Origin: Candidatus Bipolaricaulota bacterium | GTDB taxonomy: Bacteria; Bipolaricaulota; Bipolaricaulia; UBA7950; UBA9294 | NCBI GenBank assembly: GCA_021163015.1 | Contig: JAGGXO010000007.1 | Coordinates: forward strand, 1 to 19,475 | Length of the DNA stretch: 19,475 nucleotides | Reading direction: 5' to 3' | Shown: piece after piece, positions 5,992-12,780 of the stretch | Numbering within the stretch: the first letter of the stretch is position 1 | Layout: every line of letters begins with the position of its first letter | Program-made: the position numbers and the translations under genes | Notes under the pieces: generated by a model | The model's input: the letters and a program-made list of their open reading frames with translations, nothing else | Told to the model about the DNA's origin: nothing | The model's database searches: none

Positions 5992-6716
5992 TCCTCGCTC
6001 CCGTACTTCGTAGCGCGAAGCCGTCCTGCGTGTTTCATCTCTTCTCTTGAGTAGGTACTCTGTTCTAGATCTTCCCTGAGAAGATCGGCCAGTGATCTGC
6101 TAATGATCTCAATGAGATTCTGCATCCCAAGGCTCGATGATAGCTGTGACAAGCTCGTGACCGGTCGTGGGTGCGACGCGACGAGTACCGGTTCGTAAGC
6201 TCCTTGCATGGCAAGGAGAAGGTTGTCAATTGGAATCTGCGATGGAGAAACGAGAAGGCTCATGTGGTAAAGGAGGTTTCTCCCCCGCCTGACCTGTGCA
6301 GCTCCAGCGATCTTCTTCTCGCCGACAATGATGATGTTCCCCTTCACATGAGCGTCTATATCGTACTCCGATAGCACATCCACAACCGCCCTTCCGATTG
6401 CAGCGTAGGCCTCTGATGCTGTGCCAAGGGCGCCCCCATCCTTCATGAAGAGCGACACGTTCAAGTTTCCGGGGTAGTGATAGACTGCACCTCCTCCGCT
6501 GATCCGCCGAACTACGGGAATCGCGAGGGACCGCAGCTGCTCAAGGTCGACCTCGCTAGCAACAGATTGTGATCTTCCGACGATTACGGAGCGATGGTTC
6601 ACCCACATGCGCAGTGTGTCGTCGTGCCCGTGCCTTGTGCTTTCCAGGAGTGCTTCCTCAAGGGCGAGACCGAGAGAGGGATCTATCGGGTCAAGGTCGA
6701 TGATCAGCCGTAGCAT
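5973..6716 (-). CDS. Lipoate-protein ligase A-like protein (BPL/LplA/LipB fold)
   Basis: The 247-residue protein carries the lipoyl/biotinyl transferase fold. RRISGGGAVYHYPGNLNVSL (70-89) is the lipoate-binding loop, and GEKKIAGAAQ (132-141) supplies the catalytic-type lysine, here Lys134 or Lys135. It is shorter than E. coli LplA (about 338 residues) and lacks a full C-terminal accessory domain. It could therefore be a single-domain ligase, or an octanoyl/lipoyl amidotransferase of the LipM/LipL kind. By family knowledge it would attach lipoate or octanoate to a lysine on a carrier domain. It overlaps lipA by 13 bases and sits two genes after lipB, so this operon encodes two enzymes of the same fold. 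The symbol is left open because the exact activity is uncertain. Confidence 0.85.
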   Translation of the reverse strand: MLRLIIDLDPIDPSLGLALEEALLESTRHGHDDTLRMWVNHRSVIVGRSQSVASEVDLEQLRSLAIPVVRRISGGGAVYHYPGNLNVSLFMKDGGALGTASEAYAAIGRAVVDVLSEYDIDAHVKGNIIIVGEKKIAGAAQVRRGRNLLYHMSLLVSPSQIPIDNLLLAMQGAYEPVLVASHPRPVTSLSQLSSSLGMQNLIEIISRSLADLLREDLEQSTYSREEMKHAGRLRATKYGSEEWNLSR

Positions 6717-7576
6717 GCTGGTATTGTCTGCGCGGCGTGATAGGAGCTTCGCACGAGCGGCCCGGACATGACAAAGCAGAATCCAAGCTTACGCGCCTCA
6801 GTCGCAAGGGATGAAAACTCATCCGGATGAACGTAGCGCACGAGCGGGGCAGCGGTGTGCGATGGTGGCAGATATTGACCAAGCGTCAGCGCTCTCACGC
6901 CCACTTCACGTAGATCTCTTAGCGTCTCAATCACCTCGGTTCGTTCCTCCCCCAAGCCGAGCATGAGCGAACTCTTGGTTATCGTGCGTGGCGAGATCTC
7001 TCCTATGCGCGCAAGGACGTGCAGTGACTGGTCGTAACCGGCACGCGGATCACGGAGCCTGGGTGAGAGCCGGCGTACGGTCTCGATGTTGTGGCCGATG
7101 ACGTCGGGAGCGCTGGCAATAAGCGTACGCAAGGATTCATCACTCCCTGAGAAGTCGGGGATGAGCGCCTCGATCTTGATCTTCGGTGAATGCTCCTTGA
7201 TCTTTGCGATCGCGGCTGCGAAGAGTGATGCCCCTCCATCTTCAAGATCGTCGCGATCAACGGACGTTAGGACGACGTAGTCGAGGTTCAGATCGGCAAT
7301 AGCATCCCCCAGTCTCAACGGTTCATCGTCATCGATTGTGCCGTGCGGGTCTCCTGTGGGAACGGCGCAGAAGCGGCAGGCACGCGTGCAGACACTTCCC
7401 AGAAGCATGAATGTCGCTGTTCCCGCCCCCCAGCACTCTGCTGCGTTCGGGCAACGTGCGCCCTGGCAGACCGTAGTCAAGTTGTGGCGGGAAAGGATAT
7501 CGCGCACAGCATGCATCCCCTCAGCCTCAGCAGCGGTATGCGCCTTCACCTTCAACCAAGCCGGGCGATCAGCCAT
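6704..7576 (-). CDS. lipA: Lipoyl synthase
   Basis: LipA is a radical-SAM enzyme that inserts two sulfur atoms into protein-bound octanoyl groups. All ligands are present. The auxiliary cluster uses Cys37, Cys42 and Cys48 in CQGARCPNAAEC. The radical-SAM cluster uses Cys63, Cys67 and Cys70 in CTRACRFC. The C-terminal RSSY serine that ligates the auxiliary cluster is near residue 278. The length, 290 residues, is normal. I take ATG 7576, with AGGAGG four bases upstream, over the adjoining TTG 7579. The start overlaps the end of lipB, and the stop overlaps the LplA-like gene. It is cytoplasmic and oxygen-sensitive, fitting an anaerobic host. Confidence 0.97.
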   Translation of the reverse strand: MADRPAWLKVKAHTAAEAEGMHAVRDILSRHNLTTVCQGARCPNAAECWGAGTATFMLLGSVCTRACRFCAVPTGDPHGTIDDDEPLRLGDAIADLNLDYVVLTSVDRDDLEDGGASLFAAAIAKIKEHSPKIKIEALIPDFSGSDESLRTLIASAPDVIGHNIETVRRLSPRLRDPRAGYDQSLHVLARIGEISPRTITKSSLMLGLGEERTEVIETLRDLREVGVRALTLGQYLPPSHTAAPLVRYVHPDEFSSLATEARKLGFCFVMSGPLVRSSYHAAQTIPACYG

Positions 7577-8249
7577 CAAGCCTCCTCAAGTACTTACTCG
7601 CTTCTCGATCAACGATATCCCAACTGAAGATCGATTTCATGTGTTTCAGCAGCCCCTCAGTGACTCGTCCCATGGGCAGATCATCCGATACGAGATCGGC
7701 AAGGGAGACCATCTCGATCGGAAGACCACAGGGATTGATCATGGCGAAGTGTTGCTCATTCACGTCAACGTTGAACGCCAGACCATGCATGGTCACCCAG
7801 TGGCGGACAGAGACACCGATTGAGGCAAGCTTGCGGTTACCGATCCACACGCCGGGATACCGCGCGCGGCGGGTAGCTTCAACTCCGTAATCGGCGCATA
7901 GATCGATCATCGCCTGCTCAAGGGTCGCGATGTACCACTTGATGTCGCGGCCATAGTCGCGCAGGTCGATTATCGGGTAACAGACGAGCTGCCCAGGACC
8001 GTGGTAGGTGATATCTCCCCCACGTTCGATCTCGTAAACGGTGATCCCTGCCCGCTTTCTTTCATCCTCGGAGACTAGGATGTTTGCGCGTGATCCCCTT
8101 CGCCCGATGGTGAACACCGGGTTGTGCTCGACCGTAATCACCACGTCGCCTATCTCGCCCTGACAGCGCATGCGGTGAAGCTCATGTTGCAGAGCGTGAG
8201 CACGCGCGTAATCCGTATGACCCAGTTCGAGGTGAATGACGCGTTTCAT
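7569..8249 (-). CDS. lipB: Octanoyl-[acyl-carrier-protein]:protein octanoyltransferase
   Basis: LipB transfers octanoate from acyl carrier protein to the lysine of lipoyl domains, the first step of de novo lipoate assembly. The 226-residue protein has the signature RGGDITYHGPGQLVCYPIIDL (76-96, start of the substrate loop) and KLASIGVSVRHWVTMHGLAFNV, with catalytic Lys140. The acyl-accepting Cys174 lies in NPCGLP. The length and motif order are normal, so it should be active. Its ATG overlaps the TGA of the lipoyl-domain gene (ATGA), and its own stop overlaps the lipA start. It comes first of the enzymes, just after its likely substrate protein. Confidence 0.96.
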   Translation of the reverse strand: MKRVIHLELGHTDYARAHALQHELHRMRCQGEIGDVVITVEHNPVFTIGRRGSRANILVSEDERKRAGITVYEIERGGDITYHGPGQLVCYPIIDLRDYGRDIKWYIATLEQAMIDLCADYGVEATRRARYPGVWIGNRKLASIGVSVRHWVTMHGLAFNVDVNEQHFAMINPCGLPIEMVSLADLVSDDLPMGRVTEGLLKHMKSIFSWDIVDREASKYLRRLDG

Positions 8250-8497
8250 AGTTGGGAGGTAAGCTCCGCCAGTCGATCACCCGTGCATGCTTTCTCCCCT
8301 GCTCTGCGCAAAATGCGCTCGATTCGCCCTGCGGCAGGAGCATCGACGATGAAAGTAGTCTTCTCCGTCTCCACCTCGACCAGGTCATCGCCTACGGCGA
8401 AGCTCTCCCCTTCACCTTTCAGCCACTCCACTATCGTCACTTCGTCCACTTCTCCCAAATCGGGCAGATGCAGGTACTTGTCGTTTTCTTCGCTCAT
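8246..8497 (-). CDS. Free-standing lipoyl-domain carrier protein
   Basis: This 83-residue protein is almost nothing but a single E2-type lipoyl/biotinyl domain. LPDLGEVDEVTIVEWLKGEGE is followed by VEVETEKTTFIVDAPAAGRI, with the modification lysine at residue 46 at the tip of the ETEKT hairpin, and then a GEKACTGDRLAEL second half. There is no E1/E3-binding domain or acyltransferase domain. Position in a lip operon makes lipoyl rather than biotinyl modification likely (inference). I use ATG 8497 because AGGAGGA lies five bases upstream; the adjoining TTG 8500 is too close. It is the first gene of the minus-strand operon. Its enzyme partner is unknown, and it is too short to be a normal glycine-cleavage H protein. 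Confidence 0.88.
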   Translation of the reverse strand: MSEENDKYLHLPDLGEVDEVTIVEWLKGEGESFAVGDDLVEVETEKTTFIVDAPAAGRIERILRRAGEKACTGDRLAELTSQL

Positions 8498-8554
8498 CAA
8501 TATCCTCCTCGCAGTTTGCGTCCAACAGATGAGGCAGAAGCCCCTGTGATGAGG

Positions 8555-8563
8555 ATACTAGCA
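8555..8563 (-). promoter_or_regulatory. Extended -10 promoter of the lipoylation operon
   Basis: On the minus strand the sequence reads TGCTAGTAT, an extended -10 element, about 58 bases before the first start codon at 8497. No good -35 is seen at 16-18 bases, so the TGn extension probably carries the activity. It lies back to back with the plus-strand promoter at 8585-8613. Confidence 0.45.
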
Positions 8564-8584
8564 GATCGATCGTGCCCTTTCATC

Positions 8585-8613
8585 TTGTCGATCCTTCGGT
8601 AAGAGCGTATAGT
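8585..8613 (+). promoter_or_regulatory. Promoter of the tsaC-like gene
   Basis: TTGTCG (8585-8590), 17 bases, TATAGT (8608-8613). The -35 matches four of six and the -10 five of six consensus bases at ideal spacing. It explains why the in-frame GTG at 8612 cannot be the start codon: it lies inside the -10 box. Confidence 0.6.
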
Positions 8614-8674
8614 GACCCGATCTCAATCAGTGCAGCGTGAAGAGACGGCGAGCCGCACACAGGAGACGGTGAGG

Positions 8675-9262
8675 ATGCAGGTAATTAAGGAGCCCGACGT
8701 GCAGGTCTACGACGCGGTACGCTCGCTTCTCGAAGCGGGCGGCGCACTCATATTCCCCACCGACACAGTTTATGGGATCGGTGGTAGCCCTTGGGACGAG
8801 CGCGCGCTTGTACTGGTGCGCAGGCTGAAGGGACGGGAGAAATCACAGCCGTTTACACTGCATCTTCCATCGGTTGAAGCGATCGAGCGCTTCGCGCTCT
8901 TGAATACAGAGATGCGACAGGTTCTAGGTGCTTTCCTGCCTGGTCCGATTACGTTCATCCTTCCCGCAAGGGAAGATGCGCCTCCGGCGAGCGTTCTTGA
9001 AGGCAAGGTAGGAATCCGCGTCCCCTCAAACCCGTTCTTTCAATCGGTGATGCTCAGGCTCGATCGACCTCTATTTGGAACCAGCGTCAATCGATCGGGA
9101 GAGGCTCCGCTGGCAAGTATCGACATGATGATCGAGCAGTTTTCCGTGGTCGACCTACTCATCGAGGGAGAGACGGGGACCGGTGTACCATCGGCCATTG
9201 TCGACCTGACAAGCAATCCCCCACACGCTTTGCGCGGAGAGCTCCCAGAGGGTCTCCTGTGA
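8675..9262 (+). CDS. tsaC: L-threonylcarbamoyladenylate synthase, YrdC/TsaC type
   Basis: This 195-residue protein has the YrdC/Sua5 fold and should make threonylcarbamoyl-AMP from threonine, bicarbonate and ATP for tRNA t6A37. Key motifs are FPTDTVYGIGG (27-37), the basic RRLKGREKSQPFTLHL segment, LPGPITFIL and the late GTSVNRSGE (usually TSAN-x-SG). The Sua5 C-terminal domain is absent, as in TsaC. I chose ATG 8675, with GGAGA eight bases upstream. The longer frame from GTG 8612 would start within the promoter. TsaB, which acts in the next step of the same modification, is encoded about 3.5 kb further on. The stop overlaps the GTG of the transporter gene (GTGA). Confidence 0.92.
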   Translation: MQVIKEPDVQVYDAVRSLLEAGGALIFPTDTVYGIGGSPWDERALVLVRRLKGREKSQPFTLHLPSVEAIERFALLNTEMRQVLGAFLPGPITFILPAREDAPPASVLEGKVGIRVPSNPFFQSVMLRLDRPLFGTSVNRSGEAPLASIDMMIEQFSVVDLLIEGETGTGVPSAIVDLTSNPPHALRGELPEGLL

Positions 9263-10116
9263 AGAGCCTGCCCGCGTTTGCTCTCCTATCGATAACCGTA
9301 ATCTGGGGCTGGACATTCGTCCTCGTCAAGCAAGGGATGACGGAGGTTGGGCCACTGTCCTTTCTCGCGGCTCGCTTTGGCATTGCCTTCCTCGTTCTGT
9401 CCATATTACTGCATAGGACATTTCGGGAGATTGATCGACTCTCTCTTACCCGTGGAGCGGTAGTGGGAATCGCTCTCTTCCTGGGATACCTCTTTCAGAC
9501 ATGGGGCCTCGTGTACACAACAGCGACGAAGAGCGGTTTGCTGACTGGATTGTCCGTAGTGATCGTACCGATTATTTCGTCTTTAGCGTTGCGCAAACGC
9601 ATTCGTGCGTCGGCTTGGCTTGGAGCTCTGCTTGCAGCGGGAGGTCTCTTCCTACTTGTTGTGGGGAGGGGGCAGATTGGGGCGTTGAATAAGGGCGACG
9701 TGCTCAGCCTAGCCTGCGCTGTCAGCTTCGCCACACACATCATCCTCGTCGACCGCTTCGTCCGGCACACCGATTATCGCCAACTCCTCCTTGTGCAAGT
9801 TGGGGTCGTCGGTCTCTTGAGCCTGATTGGAACGCTGAGCATTGAAAGGACGGTCCCTGCCATATCCGGCATGCTCGTCGAGGCGATCCTGGTGACGGGC
9901 ATCCTTGCCACGGCTCTTGCGCTGTACGTGCTAAATAGGTTCCAGTCATCCTCCAGCGCTTCGTACACGGCAATCATCCTGACAATGGAACCAGTCTTCG
10001 CTGGTCTGTTTGGGTTTCTTCTGCTGGGCGAAACGCTGGGCCTGTGGCAGTGGGTGGGAAGCGGGATGATCCTTGCGGGGATTGCTTTCCCGACCATCTG
10101 GGGGAAGCCTACATGA
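9259..10116 (+). CDS. EamA/DMT-family transporter
   Basis: The 285-residue, strongly hydrophobic protein has the ten-helix, two-EamA-domain plan of drug/metabolite transporters. The first repeat begins ITVIWGWTFVLVKQGM and includes PLSFLAARFGIAFLVL; the second begins around GDVLSLACAVSFATHIILVDRF. The closing TMEPVFAGLFGFLLLGETLGLWQWVGSGMILAGI is diagnostic. It is an inner-membrane transporter, probably an exporter of small metabolites or amino acids, but the substrate is not predictable. Its GTG start overlaps the tsaC stop (GTGA), so the two are co-translated. A hairpin follows at 10122-10143. Confidence 0.92.
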   Translation: MKSLPAFALLSITVIWGWTFVLVKQGMTEVGPLSFLAARFGIAFLVLSILLHRTFREIDRLSLTRGAVVGIALFLGYLFQTWGLVYTTATKSGLLTGLSVVIVPIISSLALRKRIRASAWLGALLAAGGLFLLVVGRGQIGALNKGDVLSLACAVSFATHIILVDRFVRHTDYRQLLLVQVGVVGLLSLIGTLSIERTVPAISGMLVEAILVTGILATALALYVLNRFQSSSSASYTAIILTMEPVFAGLFGFLLLGETLGLWQWVGSGMILAGIAFPTIWGKPT

Positions 10117-10121
10117 TCGCT

Positions 10122-10143
10122 GTTTGCCACTGAGGCGGCAAAC
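10122..10143. repeat. Inverted repeat overlapping the next promoter
   Basis: GTTTGCC (10122-10128) and GGCAAAC (10137-10143) pair perfectly over an 8-base loop, six bases after the EamA stop. No T-tract follows. The left arm covers most of the -35 box TTGCCA at 10124-10129 and the right arm lies within the spacer. It may be a weak terminator, an operator, or both. Confidence 0.5.
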
Positions 10144-10153
10144 GCACTATAAT
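10124..10153 (+). promoter_or_regulatory. Promoter of the CDP-alcohol phosphatidyltransferase gene
   Basis: TTGCCA (10124-10129), 18 bases, then a perfect TATAAT (10148-10153). Expected transcription starts near 10160, giving a leader of only about 13 bases before ATG 10173, with no strong Shine-Dalgarno sequence. Confidence 0.65.
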
Positions 10154-10172
10154 GCTTGTATGGTGAACAGAG

Positions 10173-10694
10173 ATGACTAGGGCTCCTGATATTCTCACGG
10201 CATCGCGGGGCGTGATCGCTGCACTGATAATTGCCCTTGGTTTTCTTGGCCCACGTGCGCTCGGCTGGGTTGTTTTCCTCACAATGATCGGATGGACGAC
10301 GGATATCCTCGACGGACGGCTTGCGCGTCGTCAGCGCAAGGGACCCACTTGGGTGGGTGAGCACGAGTTTGCCTTCGATATGTTGATGGTCTTCGCCGCT
10401 TTGTGCTATCTGGTGATGGCTGGATTTGTGCCCGTTATTCCTGCGGCGATCTACGTGGCGGTTGCTGCGCTGTTCATCGTTATGTTCCAGTCGAAGTCCG
10501 TTACGATGTCGTTTGCTTTTCCTCTAGTTGCGCTTCCACTTGTCGTCGCTTATTTTTGCGCCCCGCAAGCAGCCTACATCTACATTGCGTGGATCGGGCT
10601 TGCTCTCATCTATGATTGGCGGCGATTCGTCGGCGTGGTGCGAGAGTTCCTCGTCAACATCAAGGATCTATACAAGCGCTTGGGTGCCGACTAG
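10173..10694 (+). CDS. CDP-alcohol phosphatidyltransferase family membrane protein
   Basis: The 173-residue integral membrane protein has about five to six hydrophobic segments and the CDP-alcohol phosphotransferase signature. Asp44, Asp47-Gly48, Ala51-Arg52, Gly62 and Asp69 are in place (TDILDGRLAR, then WVGEHEFAFD). The third acidic metal ligand, usually Asp, is Glu65. The spacing G-x-x-E-x-x-x-D is one residue shorter than in PgsA or PssA. Family members join a CDP-activated lipid to a small alcohol in phospholipid synthesis; which alcohol is used here is not evident. Its own promoter lies immediately upstream. Its TAG overlaps the stop of the convergent ruvB gene in a shared CTAG. Confidence 0.8.
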   Translation: MTRAPDILTASRGVIAALIIALGFLGPRALGWVVFLTMIGWTTDILDGRLARRQRKGPTWVGEHEFAFDMLMVFAALCYLVMAGFVPVIPAAIYVAVAALFIVMFQSKSVTMSFAFPLVALPLVVAYFCAPQAAYIYIAWIGLALIYDWRRFVGVVREFLVNIKDLYKRLGAD

Positions 10695-11695
10695 AACAAT
10701 CGATCAGGGTTCTCTTTTCCAATGTGCTTGTAGGCGCGTTCGGTAGCTACTCGCCCTTGGGGAGTGCGCTGGATGAATCCCTCTTGCAGCAAGTACGGTT
10801 CAACCATGTCGGTTATCGTGTCCTTCTCCTCGGAGAGCGAAGCAGCCAGCGTATCGAGGCCCACCGGCCCACCGCCAAACTTGACTACAATTGCCCGAAG
10901 CAAGGACCTATCCAGCGAATCCAGCCCGACATCATCTATCCGCAGAAGTTCCAGCGATCGTTTGGCTACCTCTTCCCCGATCTTCTTCTTTCCCCTGACC
11001 TGCGCGACATCGCGTGTGCGGCGCAACAGGCGAACGGCGATCCGCGGCGTCCCCCGCGATCGACGAGCGAGCTCACGCGCTCCATCCTCTGTGACCTCTA
11101 TGCCGAGGAGCTTCCCAGCGCGGATGATGATCTGCTGCAACTCCTCTATCCGATAGAATTCGAGGCGAAACGCAACTTCAAACCGGTCGCGCATCGGCGC
11201 CGATATCAGACCAGCGCGGGTGGTGGCTCCGATGAGAGTGAACGGAGGGAGGTCGATGCGCAACGACTGAGCGTTTGGACCCTCCCCCAGGATGATATCG
11301 ATCTTGTAGTCTTCCATCGCTGGATAGAGGATCTCCTCGACATTTCTGCGCAGGCGATGGATCTCATCGATAAAAAAGACATCGTGCGGCTTGAGATTGG
11401 TCAGAATCGATGCTAGATCACCCGCCTTCTCGATCGCCGGCCCGGAGCTGGTGCGAATATTCACCCCCATCTCAGAGGCGATGATCTGCGCGAGAGTTGT
11501 CTTTCCAAGCCCTGGTGGCCCGTGCAAGAGCACATGATCGAGCGGTTCCTCCCGCCCCTGCGCTGCTGCAATGTAGATGTGCAGCTTCTCCTTGATCTCC
11601 TCCTGGCCGATGAAATCATCGAGTTGTCCGGGGCGAAGGTTCACAAATGTGGGTTCATCTGAAGGCTGCAGCTCTATGATTCGCTCTGTCGGCAT
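10691..11695 (-). CDS. ruvB: Holliday junction branch-migration DNA helicase RuvB
   Basis: RuvB is the AAA+ motor of the RuvAB complex that drives branch migration. The 334-residue protein is full length: Walker A GPPGLGKT (59-66), Walker B FIDEIH (108-113), sensor 1 IGATTRAG (155-162), the arginine-finger region MRDRF, and the C-terminal winged helix ending in RVATERAYKHIG. No ruvA or ruvC is adjacent. The ATG is preceded on the minus strand by ACGCATA with no Shine-Dalgarno sequence, and the promoter at 11705-11734 places the transcript start only about three bases before it. This suggests a leaderless or near-leaderless mRNA (inference). Confidence 0.97.
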   Translation of the reverse strand: MPTERIIELQPSDEPTFVNLRPGQLDDFIGQEEIKEKLHIYIAAAQGREEPLDHVLLHGPPGLGKTTLAQIIASEMGVNIRTSSGPAIEKAGDLASILTNLKPHDVFFIDEIHRLRRNVEEILYPAMEDYKIDIILGEGPNAQSLRIDLPPFTLIGATTRAGLISAPMRDRFEVAFRLEFYRIEELQQIIIRAGKLLGIEVTEDGARELARRSRGTPRIAVRLLRRTRDVAQVRGKKKIGEEVAKRSLELLRIDDVGLDSLDRSLLRAIVVKFGGGPVGLDTLAASLSEEKDTITDMVEPYLLQEGFIQRTPQGRVATERAYKHIGKENPDRLF

Positions 11696-11704
11696 TATGC
11701 GTAG

Positions 11705-11734
11705 ATCTTACAGGAGGAGGATCATGGCGGTCAA
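11705..11734 (-). promoter_or_regulatory. ruvB promoter interleaved with the ribF ribosome site
   Basis: On the minus strand: TTGACC (11734-11729), 18 bases, TAAGAT (11710-11705). Both boxes match consensus at five of six and four of six positions. Expected transcript start is about 11698, three bases before the ruvB ATG. The spacer contains, on the other strand, the ribF Shine-Dalgarno AGGAGGAGG (11712-11720) and its ATG, so the two genes share this sequence. Confidence 0.55.
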
Positions 11735-12746
11735 CCACGACTACACGTTCGCTGACAAAGGGCGGAACTTCCGTTACCATTTCCTCATGATGTCCAAGGG
11801 AAAAGGAGCAAAGAGTGCTGTAGCGATCGGAACGTTTGATGGGGTTCATATTGGTCATCAGCGGATCCTCGACCGACTGAACGATGTAGCCTCCAAGAAG
11901 AGCCTACAGCGCATAGCATATGCATTCGTCTTTCCCCCACGACTGACCGTGCAGGCAAAGACGCGGGGATTGCTTCTTTCCGAGGAGGCTAAGCTCAAGC
12001 TTCTGATCCGTCATGTCGACCGAGTGGAGAGGGTCAGCTTTGAGGACGTCTCAAGGATAAGCGCCGAGAGCTTCATTCGCGACATCATTATCGCACACCT
12101 AAAGGCAAAAGTGATCGTCGTCGGAAGTAATTTCCGCTTTGGACACGATCGGACGGGCGACACGTTCCTCTTGAGAAAAATCTGTAATGAGGAATCCACA
12201 GCCACGATTGTTGTTCCTCCTGTTGTTATTGATGGCTCGCCCGTGAGCAGCACGCGCATTCGTCAGCTTATCTCGCAGGGGAGAGTGGAAGACGCTGCTG
12301 TTCTCCTCGGGCGGCATCCGATTCTTGTAGGCCGGGTAATGCACGGAGATCGCCTGGGGAGGAAGATTGGCTTCCCGACTGCCAACCTTGCGATCGATGA
12401 GCGCATTCTTCTTCCGAGTGATGGTATCTATCTTGCACACGCCTTCTGGAACGGAGGCTGGTCCCCTGGGCTGCTGTACGTAGGAACTCGTCCGACGGTG
12501 CACGGAACCGATCGACGTATTGAAGTGCATCTAATTGCAGGCGGTGACCAGTTTGACGAGCGAGATCGCGCCGCGACTCGCGATCTATACGGGAAGATCA
12601 TGGAGATTCATTTGGTACAGAAACTGCGCGATGATCAACACTTTGCAACCTTAAAACTGCTGCGGCAGCAGATTGAGCGCGATATCGAATGCGCACGTGG
12701 CGTTCTTGCCACATTGGATGAGCCGCAAGGGCCGATCGTTACTTGA
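11724..12746 (+). CDS. ribF: Bifunctional riboflavin kinase/FAD synthetase
   Basis: RibF converts riboflavin to FMN and then FAD. The 340-residue protein has an N-terminal nucleotidyltransferase, with AIGTFDGVHIGHQ (34-46, the HxGH motif) and the later SSTRIRQLI, and a C-terminal flavokinase beginning GRVMHGDRLGRKIGFPTANL. I chose ATG 11724, with AGGAGGAGG three bases upstream. The frame is open back to 11577, but that region is antisense to ruvB and carries no family similarity. The chosen start leaves a rather long N-terminus of about 30 residues before the first strand; ATG 11790 would be shorter but lacks a ribosome site. No FMN riboswitch is visible upstream. A weak -10, TATGAT, lies at 11675-11680 within the ruvB coding region. 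Confidence 0.93.
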   Translation: MAVNHDYTFADKGRNFRYHFLMMSKGKGAKSAVAIGTFDGVHIGHQRILDRLNDVASKKSLQRIAYAFVFPPRLTVQAKTRGLLLSEEAKLKLLIRHVDRVERVSFEDVSRISAESFIRDIIIAHLKAKVIVVGSNFRFGHDRTGDTFLLRKICNEESTATIVVPPVVIDGSPVSSTRIRQLISQGRVEDAAVLLGRHPILVGRVMHGDRLGRKIGFPTANLAIDERILLPSDGIYLAHAFWNGGWSPGLLYVGTRPTVHGTDRRIEVHLIAGGDQFDERDRAATRDLYGKIMEIHLVQKLRDDQHFATLKLLRQQIERDIECARGVLATLDEPQGPIVT

Positions 12747-12771
12747 AAACAAGCGCCTGCGGAATTACCAT
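12743..12771 (+). promoter_or_regulatory. Possible tsaB promoter across the ribF stop
   Basis: TTGAAA (12743-12748), 17 bases, TACCAT (12766-12771). The -35 box overlaps the ribF stop codon. Predicted transcription would start around 12778, at or just before ATG 12781, which has only a weak GGA upstream. Tentative, because TACCAT is a modest -10. Confidence 0.35.
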
Positions 12772-12780
12772 TGTATTGGA

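Noticed and set aside
10616..11416. Plus-strand open frame of 266 residues
   Set aside because: Antisense to ruvB, which is unmistakable; the frame has no recognisable motifs.
11577..11723. N-terminal extension of RibF by 49 residues
   Set aside because: It is antisense to the start of ruvB and lies upstream of the ribF Shine-Dalgarno at 11712-11720.
11640..11723. FMN riboswitch before ribF
   Set aside because: The region is short, mostly ruvB coding sequence, and lacks the conserved RFN-element helices.
12673..12780. N-terminal extension of TsaB by 36 residues
   Set aside because: It lies within the end of ribF and the gap; TsaB proteins start directly at the ILGIDTS-like strand.
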